Assembly: GCF_000092405.1 (NCBI RefSeq)
Contig: NC_014220.1
Location: 1,674,001-1,738,000, forward strand
Direction of reading: 5' to 3'
Source of the DNA: Syntrophothermus lipocalidus DSM 12680
GTDB taxonomy: Bacteria > Bacillota > Syntrophomonadia > Syntrophomonadales > Syntrophothermaceae
DNA: 64,000 nt
Of the stretch, positions 14,210-21,935 are shown in pieces; the stretch's first letter is position 1, and each line of letters begins with the position of its first letter. The translations under genes and the position numbers were made by a program. The notes under the pieces were generated by a model that saw only the letters and a program-made list of their open reading frames with translations, made no database searches and had not been told where the DNA came from.

Positions 14210-15352
14210 CTACTCCTCTGTAAACCCCCTGTAAAAGTTGAAACCAGGAGTAAACTGGGGCACATAAACCTCGTTGAAGATAGCCAGGCAAAAGGTATCG
14301 CTCATACCCGAAATATAATCGGCAACCCCCACTGCCAGTCCTTCTTCTTTAGCTATCTCTTGATAAAATTCGGGCAGTTTATTGGGGTGAGAGTAGTAAT
14401 ATTTGTACAGGTACTCTACTATCACAGCCGCCTTGTCCTTCTCAGCCATGCAAAAAGGACCGTTGTAGATGTTTTTAAACATGAACTCGCGCAACCCAGT
14501 CAGGGCCTTCTCAACTTCTGGACTCATCGTAACCCTCACAAGCCTGTCCCCTTTTCGTGCTGCTTGTTGACGGGTATGAACTATGATGTCGGTGACTAAC
14601 GTTGCTATCCGCTGGCTGTGGGTATATCCCAAAACATCAAGGTAGTCCCGGGGAATATCCTCTATCCTCAGCAATCCGGCGCGAATGGCGTCATCAATGT
14701 CATGCTGCACGTAAGCAATCTTGTCGCTGTAAAAGATGGTCTGGCCCTCCAAAGTTTGAGCTCGGGCACCCCCTTCGCCGTAACCGCTATGGTATAGCAC
14801 CCCGTCCAATACTTCCTTAGTCAGGTTCAGTCCTCGCCCGAACTTTCCTCTTTCAATCCTGGTCAGTACCCGGACGCTGTTTTCGTTGTGACGGAACCCG
14901 CCAGGCACCAGCTGATCCAATACTCTTTCTCCAGCATGAGAAAAAGGGGTATGACCGATGTCATGGGCTAAAGCGATAGCTTCTATCAGATCCTCGTTTA
15001 AACCTAACCCCCGTCCAATCGTTCTGGCTATCTGGCTCACTTCTAGGGTATGGGTTAACCTGGTTCGATAGTGATCGCCGACAGGCGAAATATACACCTG
15101 AGTCTTGTGTTTGAGGCGACGAAATGACTTGGAATGAACAATCCTGTCTCTGTCCACCATGAAGCAGGTCCGCACCGGATCCGGAGGCTCAGGTTTTTCT
15201 CTCCCCTGACTTTGACTAGAAAAACAGGCATAAGGGCTCAACACCAATTCTTCCTTGGCTTCTATTTCTTCGCGTATGCAGAGGTTGTCCAGGCCGTGAT
15301 TCGTTTGTCCCCTTCCTTGTTCTGACACGGAAGATACATCCTCCAATACCAA
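14210..15352 (-). CDS. dgt: Deoxyguanosinetriphosphate triphosphohydrolase-like HD protein
   Basis: 380 aa. HD-domain dNTPase of the dGTPase type-2 group: hydrolyses dNTPs to nucleosides and triphosphate, limiting dNTP pools. HD ligands are in HTLEVSQIARTIGRGL and ALAHDIGHTPFSHAGE, with the third Asp in YVQHDIDDAIRAG. The N-terminal 20 or so residues are poorly conserved by eye, and a later start is possible. It lies directly upstream of dnaG, a neighbourhood common in Clostridia. Confidence 0.92.
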   Translation of the reverse strand: MVLEDVSSVSEQGRGQTNHGLDNLCIREEIEAKEELVLSPYACFSSQSQGREKPEPPDPVRTCFMVDRDRIVHSKSFRRLKHKTQVYISPVGDHYRTRLTHTLEVSQIARTIGRGLGLNEDLIEAIALAHDIGHTPFSHAGERVLDQLVPGGFRHNENSVRVLTRIERGKFGRGLNLTKEVLDGVLYHSGYGEGGARAQTLEGQTIFYSDKIAYVQHDIDDAIRAGLLRIEDIPRDYLDVLGYTHSQRIATLVTDIIVHTRQQAARKGDRLVRVTMSPEVEKALTGLREFMFKNIYNGPFCMAEKDKAAVIVEYLYKYYYSHPNKLPEFYQEIAKEEGLAVGVADYISGMSDTFCLAIFNEVYVPQFTPGFNFYRGFTEE

Positions 15353-15410
15353 CGATATTGGTATATATTATAATGACACTTCATCATCTCCGCACCTAAA
15401 ATTGTTTTTC

Positions 15411-16028
15411 TTAACGTGCGGTTTTTGTACGAATGCTTCGAGTTGCCCGCGCTACTTCGACCAGCCTTTTGGCCAGTATGACTGTCCTTTGCAACCCGTT
15501 GTCGTCCGTCTGTGCCGGGCGCTGGGCCGCAGCCCCTTGATGCCCGCAGTCATACTCCCAGTAACCATCTCCCAGAACCAACATCCCCTGAACCAACATT
15601 AGGTCATGGATAGCCCTGATGGTCGTCTCCTGTCCCCCAAACCGAGAAGCTCCAACCGCCACAGCCCCACCCGGAACATTAAGCAGTGCTTTTTCATTGC
15701 GCAAAAACCGACTCTTGTCCCAAAAAGCCTTCAGCTGGGCGGAAACTGTACCGAAGTAAACCGGGCTCCCTATCAACAACCCGTCAGCCTGGCGCAAAAG
15801 CTCGAAAGCTGTCTCTAGCGGTTTTCCCCTCCCACATTTGCCTGAGCAAGGAACCTCGCAGTTAACGCAAAACTTGTTTCTTATTCCTTTCAGAGCCTCT
15901 TGGCAGTGAATCATCTCGGTTCGCGCCCCCATTTCTCGACAAGTGGCAAGGGCAGTGTTAAGCATAAAGGCCGTATTACCGTTTTTGTTGGGACTTCCAT
16001 TCAAAGCAATTATGAAAACATCTGACAC
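15411..16028 (-). CDS. Flavodoxin-fold FMN reductase
   Basis: 205 aa, NADPH-dependent FMN reductase / iron-sulfur flavoprotein superfamily. The FMN phosphate loop is NGSPNKNGNTAFML near the N-terminus. The insert FCVNCEVPCSGKCGRGKP carries four Cys (C-x2-C-x4-C-x3-C-like) that resemble the compact cysteine motif of iron-sulfur flavoproteins, so a [4Fe-4S] cluster is possible. YFGTVSAQLKAFWDKS is the usual second flavin-binding block. GTG start at 16028 behind GAGGAGGTG. The electron partner is unknown. Confidence 0.82.
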   Translation of the reverse strand: MSDVFIIALNGSPNKNGNTAFMLNTALATCREMGARTEMIHCQEALKGIRNKFCVNCEVPCSGKCGRGKPLETAFELLRQADGLLIGSPVYFGTVSAQLKAFWDKSRFLRNEKALLNVPGGAVAVGASRFGGQETTIRAIHDLMLVQGMLVLGDGYWEYDCGHQGAAAQRPAQTDDNGLQRTVILAKRLVEVARATRSIRTKTAR

Positions 16029-16237
16029 CAGCTACACCTCCTCACCTAATGTATATACGACTCTTTTATTTATGTTCCTTCAACCTGATTTGTACTCATG
16101 AAATGAGACATAAATGGTCACAAATAAGGACTTGTACACATATAAAACCACGGGCAAGGCTTTTACCAACAATATAGAGGAAGCATTCCAGGGGCGATAC
16201 GTGTCTGCTTCGATGTGCGTATGCTGGCGCACAAGAC

Positions 16238-16271
16238 AGAAAAAGCAGAGCGCCGATCAAAGGCTCTGCTT
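16238..16271 (-). terminator. Terminator of the LysM-protein gene
   Basis: On the minus strand a nine-bp perfect stem AAGCAGAGC/GCTCTGCTT with an 11-base loop leads into TTTTTCTGT. It lies about 75 bp after the stop codon of the LysM gene. The remainder of 16029-16346 holds no gene. Confidence 0.75.
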
Positions 16272-16279
16272 GTCTCTAT

Positions 16280-16313
16280 ATAATATTATAATATTTATAA
16301 TATTATAATATTT
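16280..16313. repeat. Perfect 17-bp AT-only tandem duplication
   Basis: Two identical copies of ATAATATTATAATATTT (16280-16296 and 16297-16313), themselves almost palindromic. They sit between the LysM gene stop and its terminator. Role unknown. Confidence 0.85.
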
Positions 16314-16346
16314 CTTTGTGATCCTTGATGTTGCTGAACCCTAGTC

Positions 16347-17474
16347 TTAGCTCGAAAGTCCCGCCGCTTTCCGAACCATAGCCTGGTGAGCTGCATCGAC
16401 ATGCGCGGGGCTTGGAGCCCATTGATTATTGCCGTGGGTCATACTGCCCAAGAAATGTATGCAGAAATGGCCGGGGAAGTTGTTATCTATGGTTGAAGTC
16501 CCGTGAGGCATCCCGTTTTGAGAGGCAGCGATAGTTCTGCCGGCGACCGTAACCAGGATGGCGTGTCGCTCCCAGCTCCACTCCCCGTGATAGGCCTGCT
16601 TCATCTTAGCCGTATCTGCAGCCGTTAAAGGTTCGACATCGGCGTGATTACTGCCACCTAGACGTTTCACCTGATAGGTCAAACCGGTGTCAAAATCGGT
16701 AATAGTGGCGATCATCCCAACCTTAAATATTTTTTGAGCCTCGCTCCAGGGAACGAGTTCGCCAAATCTTCCTTGCCGGGAAGGGGTAGTGCTAGTTGAC
16801 GGCACCGTGGGAGTACTGCCACCGGAAGGAATAACCAGTTTTTGCCCTACTTTGATAAGGTCCGAACTCAACTTGTTAGCATCCTTGATGGCCTTGACTG
16901 TTGTTTTGTACCGGACAGCGATTTCCGACAAGGTATCACCTTTTTGCACTATATAAACGACAGTAGCACTGGTGTTGGCTTTTTTCGCCGCAACTGCTTG
17001 CTCCAGAGCTTTTTTCGTTTCAGGCCCCACTATCCCGTCAGCCTTGAGTTTGTTAGCAGTTTGAAAGGATAAGACGGCACTCACCGTAGCTGGACCGAAA
17101 CAACCGTCTACACCCTTGGTATCAAAACCAACAAAGGTCAAGTCTTTTTGAAGCTGACTGACTATCTTAAACAAGGCCCACTGGGTTTCAGGCCCAGCAA
17201 TACCGTCTACGACAAGTTGCTGATCCTTCTGAAAAGCTGAAACAGCACTGACGGTTTGTGGCCCGTAAATACCGTCAATACCACCGGTGTTGTAATTCAA
17301 ATGACTCAGACACTGCTGAACTTGTCTAACATCCTCTCCGTATGTACCCAAAGCCAGATCTTTGTCACTGTATGCACCCTGGGCATACGCACTACCTGCT
17401 GTTATAAAAAGGCTTCCCGCTAAAAGTAATCCGGCTAGGAACACAACTGCGAGCATCACGCTTCGGTTCGACAT
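16347..17474 (-). CDS. Secreted LysM / peptidoglycan-binding protein
   Basis: 375 aa from the ATG at 17474, preferred over the GTG at 17492 because GGGAGAGG lies just before it. A signal peptide (about 1-32, ending SAYAQG) is followed by two peptidoglycan-binding domains (DVRQVQQCLSHLNY..GGIDGIYGPQT; LTFVGFDTKGVDGCFGPAT), a LysM domain (YIVQKGDTLSEIAVRYKTTV), a Ser/Thr-Pro linker and a C-terminal domain of about 140 residues containing MPHGTSTIDNNFPGHFCIHF. That His...HxCxH arrangement looks like a divergent L,D-transpeptidase-like catalytic site, but the classical SHGC motif is absent. It probably acts on cell wall outside the cell. Monocistronic. Confidence 0.85.
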   Translation of the reverse strand: MSNRSVMLAVVFLAGLLLAGSLFITAGSAYAQGAYSDKDLALGTYGEDVRQVQQCLSHLNYNTGGIDGIYGPQTVSAVSAFQKDQQLVVDGIAGPETQWALFKIVSQLQKDLTFVGFDTKGVDGCFGPATVSAVLSFQTANKLKADGIVGPETKKALEQAVAAKKANTSATVVYIVQKGDTLSEIAVRYKTTVKAIKDANKLSSDLIKVGQKLVIPSGGSTPTVPSTSTTPSRQGRFGELVPWSEAQKIFKVGMIATITDFDTGLTYQVKRLGGSNHADVEPLTAADTAKMKQAYHGEWSWERHAILVTVAGRTIAASQNGMPHGTSTIDNNFPGHFCIHFLGSMTHGNNQWAPSPAHVDAAHQAMVRKAAGLSS

Positions 17475-17650
17475 GATATCCTCTCCCTTCACTCCTGTCC
17501 TTACCTACAGGGTATCCTTTTTCAAACAATTTGGACAAACTGCCTAAGAGAGTCTGACCGTGCGAGACCATTCGTGAGACAAGAACTGAACCGGGAGAGA
17601 GCATCATGATCAAACTGAGCCTGGAAAACCTAGAGATGTAAAAACTTAGG

Positions 17651-17676
17651 AAGCCCCCGCTGAGAAGCAGGGGCTT
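17651..17676. terminator. Hairpin terminator between ppdK and the LysM gene
   Basis: Stem AAGCCCC-C-GCT / AGC-A-GGGGCTT around GAGA, with T-rich flanks on both sides. It lies 37 bp after the ppdK stop, so it most likely ends ppdK transcription on the minus strand. Confidence 0.6.
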
Positions 17677-17712
17677 TGTTCCCTAGGTGCCTTTGACATT
17701 AAGGAAAACCCA

Positions 17713-20364
17713 TTACTCCCTGGGGTACAGCACCGCCGCCTGGGCTGCAGCTAGGCGGGCGACCGGTACTCGGTAGGGCGAGCAACTCACGTAGTGAAGG
17801 CCGATTTGATGACAAAACTCCACTGAGGACGGTTCCCCGCCATGCTCGCCACAAATTCCGATGAGAAGTCCTGAGTTTACCGAGCGTCCTTTCTCGATCG
17901 CCATTATCATCAAGCTTCCTACACCTTTGCGATCCAGTACCGCAAACGGGTTGTCTTTCAAGAGCTTTTTCTCCAAATAAATCGGTATAAACTTGCCCTC
18001 GGCGTCGTCGCGGCTGAATCCCAGCGTGGTTTGGGTAAGGTCATTGGTACCGAAAGAGAAGAAATCAGCCTCAGCCGCGATCTCATCGGCTACTACACAA
18101 GCCCGGGGCAATTCGATCATCGTGCCCACTGCAAACTCGAACTCAACCCCTGTTTCCGCTTTTACTTCTTCATAAACCTCCAGTACCTCGCGCTTTAACA
18201 TGGCCAGCTCGCTGCTATCCATTACCAGAGGAATTTCCACTTCGGGCAAAACCTCGATTCCCTCTTTTTTCAGTTTAACAACCGCTTCGAATATAGCACG
18301 GGCCTGCATCCGATAGATCTCCGGATAAGTTATACCCAAACGGCATCCTCTGTGCCCGAGCATAGGATTGAATTCCCTCAGAGCATAAACCTTTTTCAGT
18401 AGCGATCTCTTTTCCGCCAGCACAGCGTTATTCTGTCCTCTCGCATTCATTTCCGCTATTTCCGTCAGGAGTTCTTCAGCTCCGGGCAAGAACTCGTGCA
18501 ACGGCGGGTCCAATAGCCTAATGGTCACCGGAAAACCGGCCATAGCCTTTAGAATACCGTAAAAGTCTTCGCGCTGCATGGGAAGAAGCTTAGCCAGGGC
18601 CTTCCTTCGAGCCTCCTCGGTGTCAGCCAGAATCATTTCCTGAACTATAGGTAAACGATCCTGAGCCATGAACATGTGTTCCGTCCGGCAAAGGCCGATT
18701 CCCTCAGCTCCAAACTCGCGGGCTTTGGCAGCGTCCTCGGGTGTGTCGGCATTGGCGCGTACCCCCAGCTTCCTGATGTCGTCAGCCCACTTGAGGAGGG
18801 TTTCAAACTCCTCTGACAGTGTGGGCTCTATCATCGGTACCTCTCCCAGCATCACGTTACCGGTAGCCCCATCTATGGATATGGTTTCGCCTTTCTTGAC
18901 AACAATGTCTCCGACCGAGAACTCTTGCCCGGCCGGGTCTATTTTAATGGCCTCGCACCCGCAGACACATGGCTTGCCCATTCCACGAGCGACGACCGCC
19001 GCATGACTGGTCATACCGCCTCTCGAAGTGAGTACCCCCTGGGCTTTGACGATCCCGTGAATATCATCCGGAGTAGTCTCGCTGCGCACCAGTATAACCT
19101 TTTCCCCTTCGTTGCCCAGTCTTTCAGCCTCGTCCGCATCAAAAACGACCTTCCCTGAAGCCGCTCCAGGTGAAGCCGGCAATCCTCTAGCTATGACGTT
19201 CAACTGGGCTTTGGAGTCGATCTGTCTATGTAACAATTGGTTAATCTGATTGGGATCCACCCGCAAGATCGCTTCTTCGCGAGTAATGAGTCCTTCTTTC
19301 ACCATGTCTACAGCAATCTTGATAGCAGCTGCGGCCGTACGCTTACCGCTCCGGGTCTGCAGCATGTATAGTTTACCTTTTTCCACTGTAAACTCGATAT
19401 CCTGCATGTCCCGATAATGGGATTCCAGGGTCTGACACACCTGGGTGAACTGTTCGTAAACCTGGGGCAGTTCGTCTTTGAGCTTGGATATGGGAGTAGG
19501 AGTTCTGATTCCGGCAACAACATCCTCCCCTTGGGCATTTACAAGAAACTCGCCGTACAGTTCACGCTCGCCGGTAGACGGATTGCGGGTAAAAGCTACC
19601 CCCGTACCGGAATCGCTTCCCATGTTCCCGAAAGCCATGGCCTGAACATTGACCGCCGTCCCTAAATCATCCGGTATCTTGTTCAGTTTCCTATACACTA
19701 TGGCCCTTTGGTTATTCCAAGACTCAAAAACAGCCTTAATTGCCATTTGCAACTGCTCGTATACGTCTTGGGGAAACTCACGGCCGGCTTCTTTCAGAAC
19801 CAAGCCCTTGTACTCGGTGATAATAGATCTTAATCCATCAGCAGGTATTTCGTAATCAAATATCAAGCCGTGTCTTTTCTTATACTTTTCCATTACCGCA
19901 TCGAAGACCGCGTGATCAATATTCAAGACCACGTTAGAAAACATCTGAATGAAACGCCGATAGCAGTCCAAAGCAAACCGTTCATCTCCAGTAAGAGAAG
20001 CCAAACCCTCCACAGTAACGTCGTTTAGGCCCAGGTTAAGAATAGTATCCATCATCCCCGGCATGGACACAGGAGCACCCGATCGGACCGACACCAAGAG
20101 CGGGTTATCCCTGTCCCCAAACCTTTTACCGGTCTTTTCTTCGAGTGCCTGCAAAGCCTGCAATGCATCCTCCATCATGTTGGGGGGAAATTCTTTACCC
20201 AGTCGATAATACTCTTTGCATGCCTCTGTGGTTATAGTAAACCCCGGAGGAACGGGCAGGCCGATCCGCGTCATTTCTGCCAGGTTCGCCCCCTTACCAC
20301 CTAGCAATGATTTCATATCTGCCTGGCCTTCTTCGAAAAGATACACGTACTTGGTTCTAGACAT
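17713..20364 (-). CDS. ppdK: Pyruvate, phosphate dikinase
   Basis: 883 aa, full length. Interconverts pyruvate + ATP + Pi and PEP + AMP + PPi, in glycolysis or gluconeogenesis of anaerobes. The N-terminal ATP-grasp domain starts KSLLGGKGANLAEM; the central phosphohistidine domain has GGMTSHAAVVARGMGKPCVCG (the split His/Thr active loop, target of the regulatory protein); the C-terminal PEP-binding barrel has GHRGCRLGITYPEIY and ends near CGEHGGEP with the catalytic Cys. ATG behind AGGAGG. It overlaps the regulator gene by eight bases. Confidence 0.98.
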   Translation of the reverse strand: MSRTKYVYLFEEGQADMKSLLGGKGANLAEMTRIGLPVPPGFTITTEACKEYYRLGKEFPPNMMEDALQALQALEEKTGKRFGDRDNPLLVSVRSGAPVSMPGMMDTILNLGLNDVTVEGLASLTGDERFALDCYRRFIQMFSNVVLNIDHAVFDAVMEKYKKRHGLIFDYEIPADGLRSIITEYKGLVLKEAGREFPQDVYEQLQMAIKAVFESWNNQRAIVYRKLNKIPDDLGTAVNVQAMAFGNMGSDSGTGVAFTRNPSTGERELYGEFLVNAQGEDVVAGIRTPTPISKLKDELPQVYEQFTQVCQTLESHYRDMQDIEFTVEKGKLYMLQTRSGKRTAAAAIKIAVDMVKEGLITREEAILRVDPNQINQLLHRQIDSKAQLNVIARGLPASPGAASGKVVFDADEAERLGNEGEKVILVRSETTPDDIHGIVKAQGVLTSRGGMTSHAAVVARGMGKPCVCGCEAIKIDPAGQEFSVGDIVVKKGETISIDGATGNVMLGEVPMIEPTLSEEFETLLKWADDIRKLGVRANADTPEDAAKAREFGAEGIGLCRTEHMFMAQDRLPIVQEMILADTEEARRKALAKLLPMQREDFYGILKAMAGFPVTIRLLDPPLHEFLPGAEELLTEIAEMNARGQNNAVLAEKRSLLKKVYALREFNPMLGHRGCRLGITYPEIYRMQARAIFEAVVKLKKEGIEVLPEVEIPLVMDSSELAMLKREVLEVYEEVKAETGVEFEFAVGTMIELPRACVVADEIAAEADFFSFGTNDLTQTTLGFSRDDAEGKFIPIYLEKKLLKDNPFAVLDRKGVGSLMIMAIEKGRSVNSGLLIGICGEHGGEPSSVEFCHQIGLHYVSCSPYRVPVARLAAAQAAVLYPRE

Positions 20365-21178
20365 GACTCAACCTCCTGTAATATATTTCTAGTATCTTAC
20401 TCGCCGTTTCTTCCACGGCCTTGTTGCTGACATCTATTATCGGACAACCCAGCTTACGCATTATCTGGTGAGCAAACTCGAGTTCGTGGGCAATCCTCTC
20501 CGGGCTAGCATAATTCGCATCTGACATTAAACCCAGAGCCTTCAGCCTTTCTCTACGAATGGCGCAAAGCAAGTCCGGTTGTATGGTAAGACCTATGAGC
20601 CGTCCTTTTTCGACGCTGTAGAGCTCTTCTGGAGGAGGCACTTCCGGTACAAGCGGCACGTTCGCTACCTTTATCCGCTTATGGGCTAGATACATAGAAA
20701 GAGGGGTCTTGGAAGTCCGCGAAACCCCAATAAGTACGATGTCCGCTAAAGGTATTCCCCGTGCATCCTTGCCATCATCATACCTGACCGCAAATTCGAT
20801 GGCTTCAACCCTACGAAAGTATATCTCGTCTACCTTGCGTAAGAGTCCGGGTTCCCGTTTTGGTTCCACGTTACTGGCTAGCTGCAAGGTCTCCACCATC
20901 GGACCAAGCAGGTCTACGGTCAGAACAGAGGCTTCTTGGGCCTTAGTCTTCAAAAAACGCGCTAACTCTTCAATCACCAGGGTGTAAGCTATAATCGCTC
21001 GCTCCTCGGCTGCTTGGTTAATTATTTCGACAATGCTTTCTTCGTCGGTAACATAAGGTATCCTCTTTATTTCTATCTTGCCGGAGTTAAACTGGCTGGC
21101 AGCTGCCCTAACCACCATCTCTGCTGTTTCCCCGATGGAGTCCGATACTATGTACACCCCGGGCATGCGATGACTCAA
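20357..21178 (-). CDS. PPDK regulatory kinase/pyrophosphorylase (YqfL family)
   Basis: 273 aa DUF299 protein. It reversibly phosphorylates the active-site Thr of PPDK using ADP and removes it with Pi. The P-loop is GVSRTSKTPLSMYLAH at about residues 152-167. The TTG start at 21178 has GGAGG seven bases upstream. It sits between ccpN and ppdK; the ccpN-yqfL pair is conserved in Firmicutes and the overlap with ppdK identifies its substrate here. Confidence 0.95.
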   Translation of the reverse strand: MSHRMPGVYIVSDSIGETAEMVVRAAASQFNSGKIEIKRIPYVTDEESIVEIINQAAEERAIIAYTLVIEELARFLKTKAQEASVLTVDLLGPMVETLQLASNVEPKREPGLLRKVDEIYFRRVEAIEFAVRYDDGKDARGIPLADIVLIGVSRTSKTPLSMYLAHKRIKVANVPLVPEVPPPEELYSVEKGRLIGLTIQPDLLCAIRRERLKALGLMSDANYASPERIAHELEFAHQIMRKLGCPIIDVSNKAVEETASKILEIYYRRLSHV

Positions 21179-21180
21179 AT

Positions 21181-21831
21181 CTACCCCTCCTTTTTCTGGT
21201 TGGCCAAGTCGAGTAACAAGCGGGCTATGTTGGTCTTGGTTATCCTTCCTACCACCTCGAGCTTTTCGTCTCCGTTTTCGTCAATGTATTTCTTAACTAC
21301 CGGCAGGCTATCGATTTCATGTTCTACAATCTTCTTCACCGCTTCGATAACCGTCTCGTCAGGAGTCGTTACGATTATATTCGGCATCCTGGTCATTATT
21401 ACACTGACCGGCACCTTGTATATATCGATATGGCCAAGAGTCGTTTTCAAGAAATCTTTCCTCGAAACTACCCCCGCCAGATAACCGTCGCGGTCGGTAA
21501 CGTAAATAGTACCTGCATCCTCGGTGAAAAGCGTTACAATAGCATCGTATATGCTGGAAGTATCCTTAACCACTACCGGCATCGATTTCACGTCTTTAAC
21601 CCGATATTGGCAAAGGATTTTTCTGATAGCTCCCTGGGCTCCCTCGGACTTGATGGTGTACCCAACCCGTGGTTTGGCCTCCAGATATCCAGACATGGTA
21701 AGAACAGCCAAGTCTGGTCGGAGAGCGGCTCGGGTAACATCCAGTATTTCGGCGATTCTCTCGCCTGTGATAGGCTGGTGCTTACGCACGATGTCCAGTA
21801 TTTTACCTTGCCTTTCAGTGAGCTCGATCAT
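21181..21831 (-). CDS. ccpN: CcpN-like transcription repressor (HTH + two CBS domains)
   Basis: 216 aa. An N-terminal winged helix-turn-helix (LTERQGKILDIVRKHQPITGERIAEILDVTRAALRPDLAVLTMSGYL) is followed by two CBS domains (VKDVKSMPVVVKDTSSIYDAIVTLF...; VSVIMTRMPNIIVTTPDETVIEAVKKI). In B. subtilis CcpN senses ATP/ADP and represses gluconeogenic genes. The position in front of the PPDK regulator and ppdK suggests it controls PEP synthesis here too. Two bases separate it from the regulator gene. Confidence 0.93.
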   Translation of the reverse strand: MIELTERQGKILDIVRKHQPITGERIAEILDVTRAALRPDLAVLTMSGYLEAKPRVGYTIKSEGAQGAIRKILCQYRVKDVKSMPVVVKDTSSIYDAIVTLFTEDAGTIYVTDRDGYLAGVVSRKDFLKTTLGHIDIYKVPVSVIMTRMPNIIVTTPDETVIEAVKKIVEHEIDSLPVVKKYIDENGDEKLEVVGRITKTNIARLLLDLANQKKEG

Positions 21832-21935
21832 ACCCCACCCACCAATTATGCTATACTTTTTTGAAGCAAAACATCAAATCATATACACTATTGATTATAA
21901 AGAATCGCTTTTCCCTTCGTCAAAGGAAAAAAGTC

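Noticed and set aside
17605-17640. Plus-strand 11-codon frame followed by a hairpin, looking like a leader peptide with attenuator
   Set aside because: No plus-strand gene lies downstream; the hairpin is better explained as the ppdK terminator.
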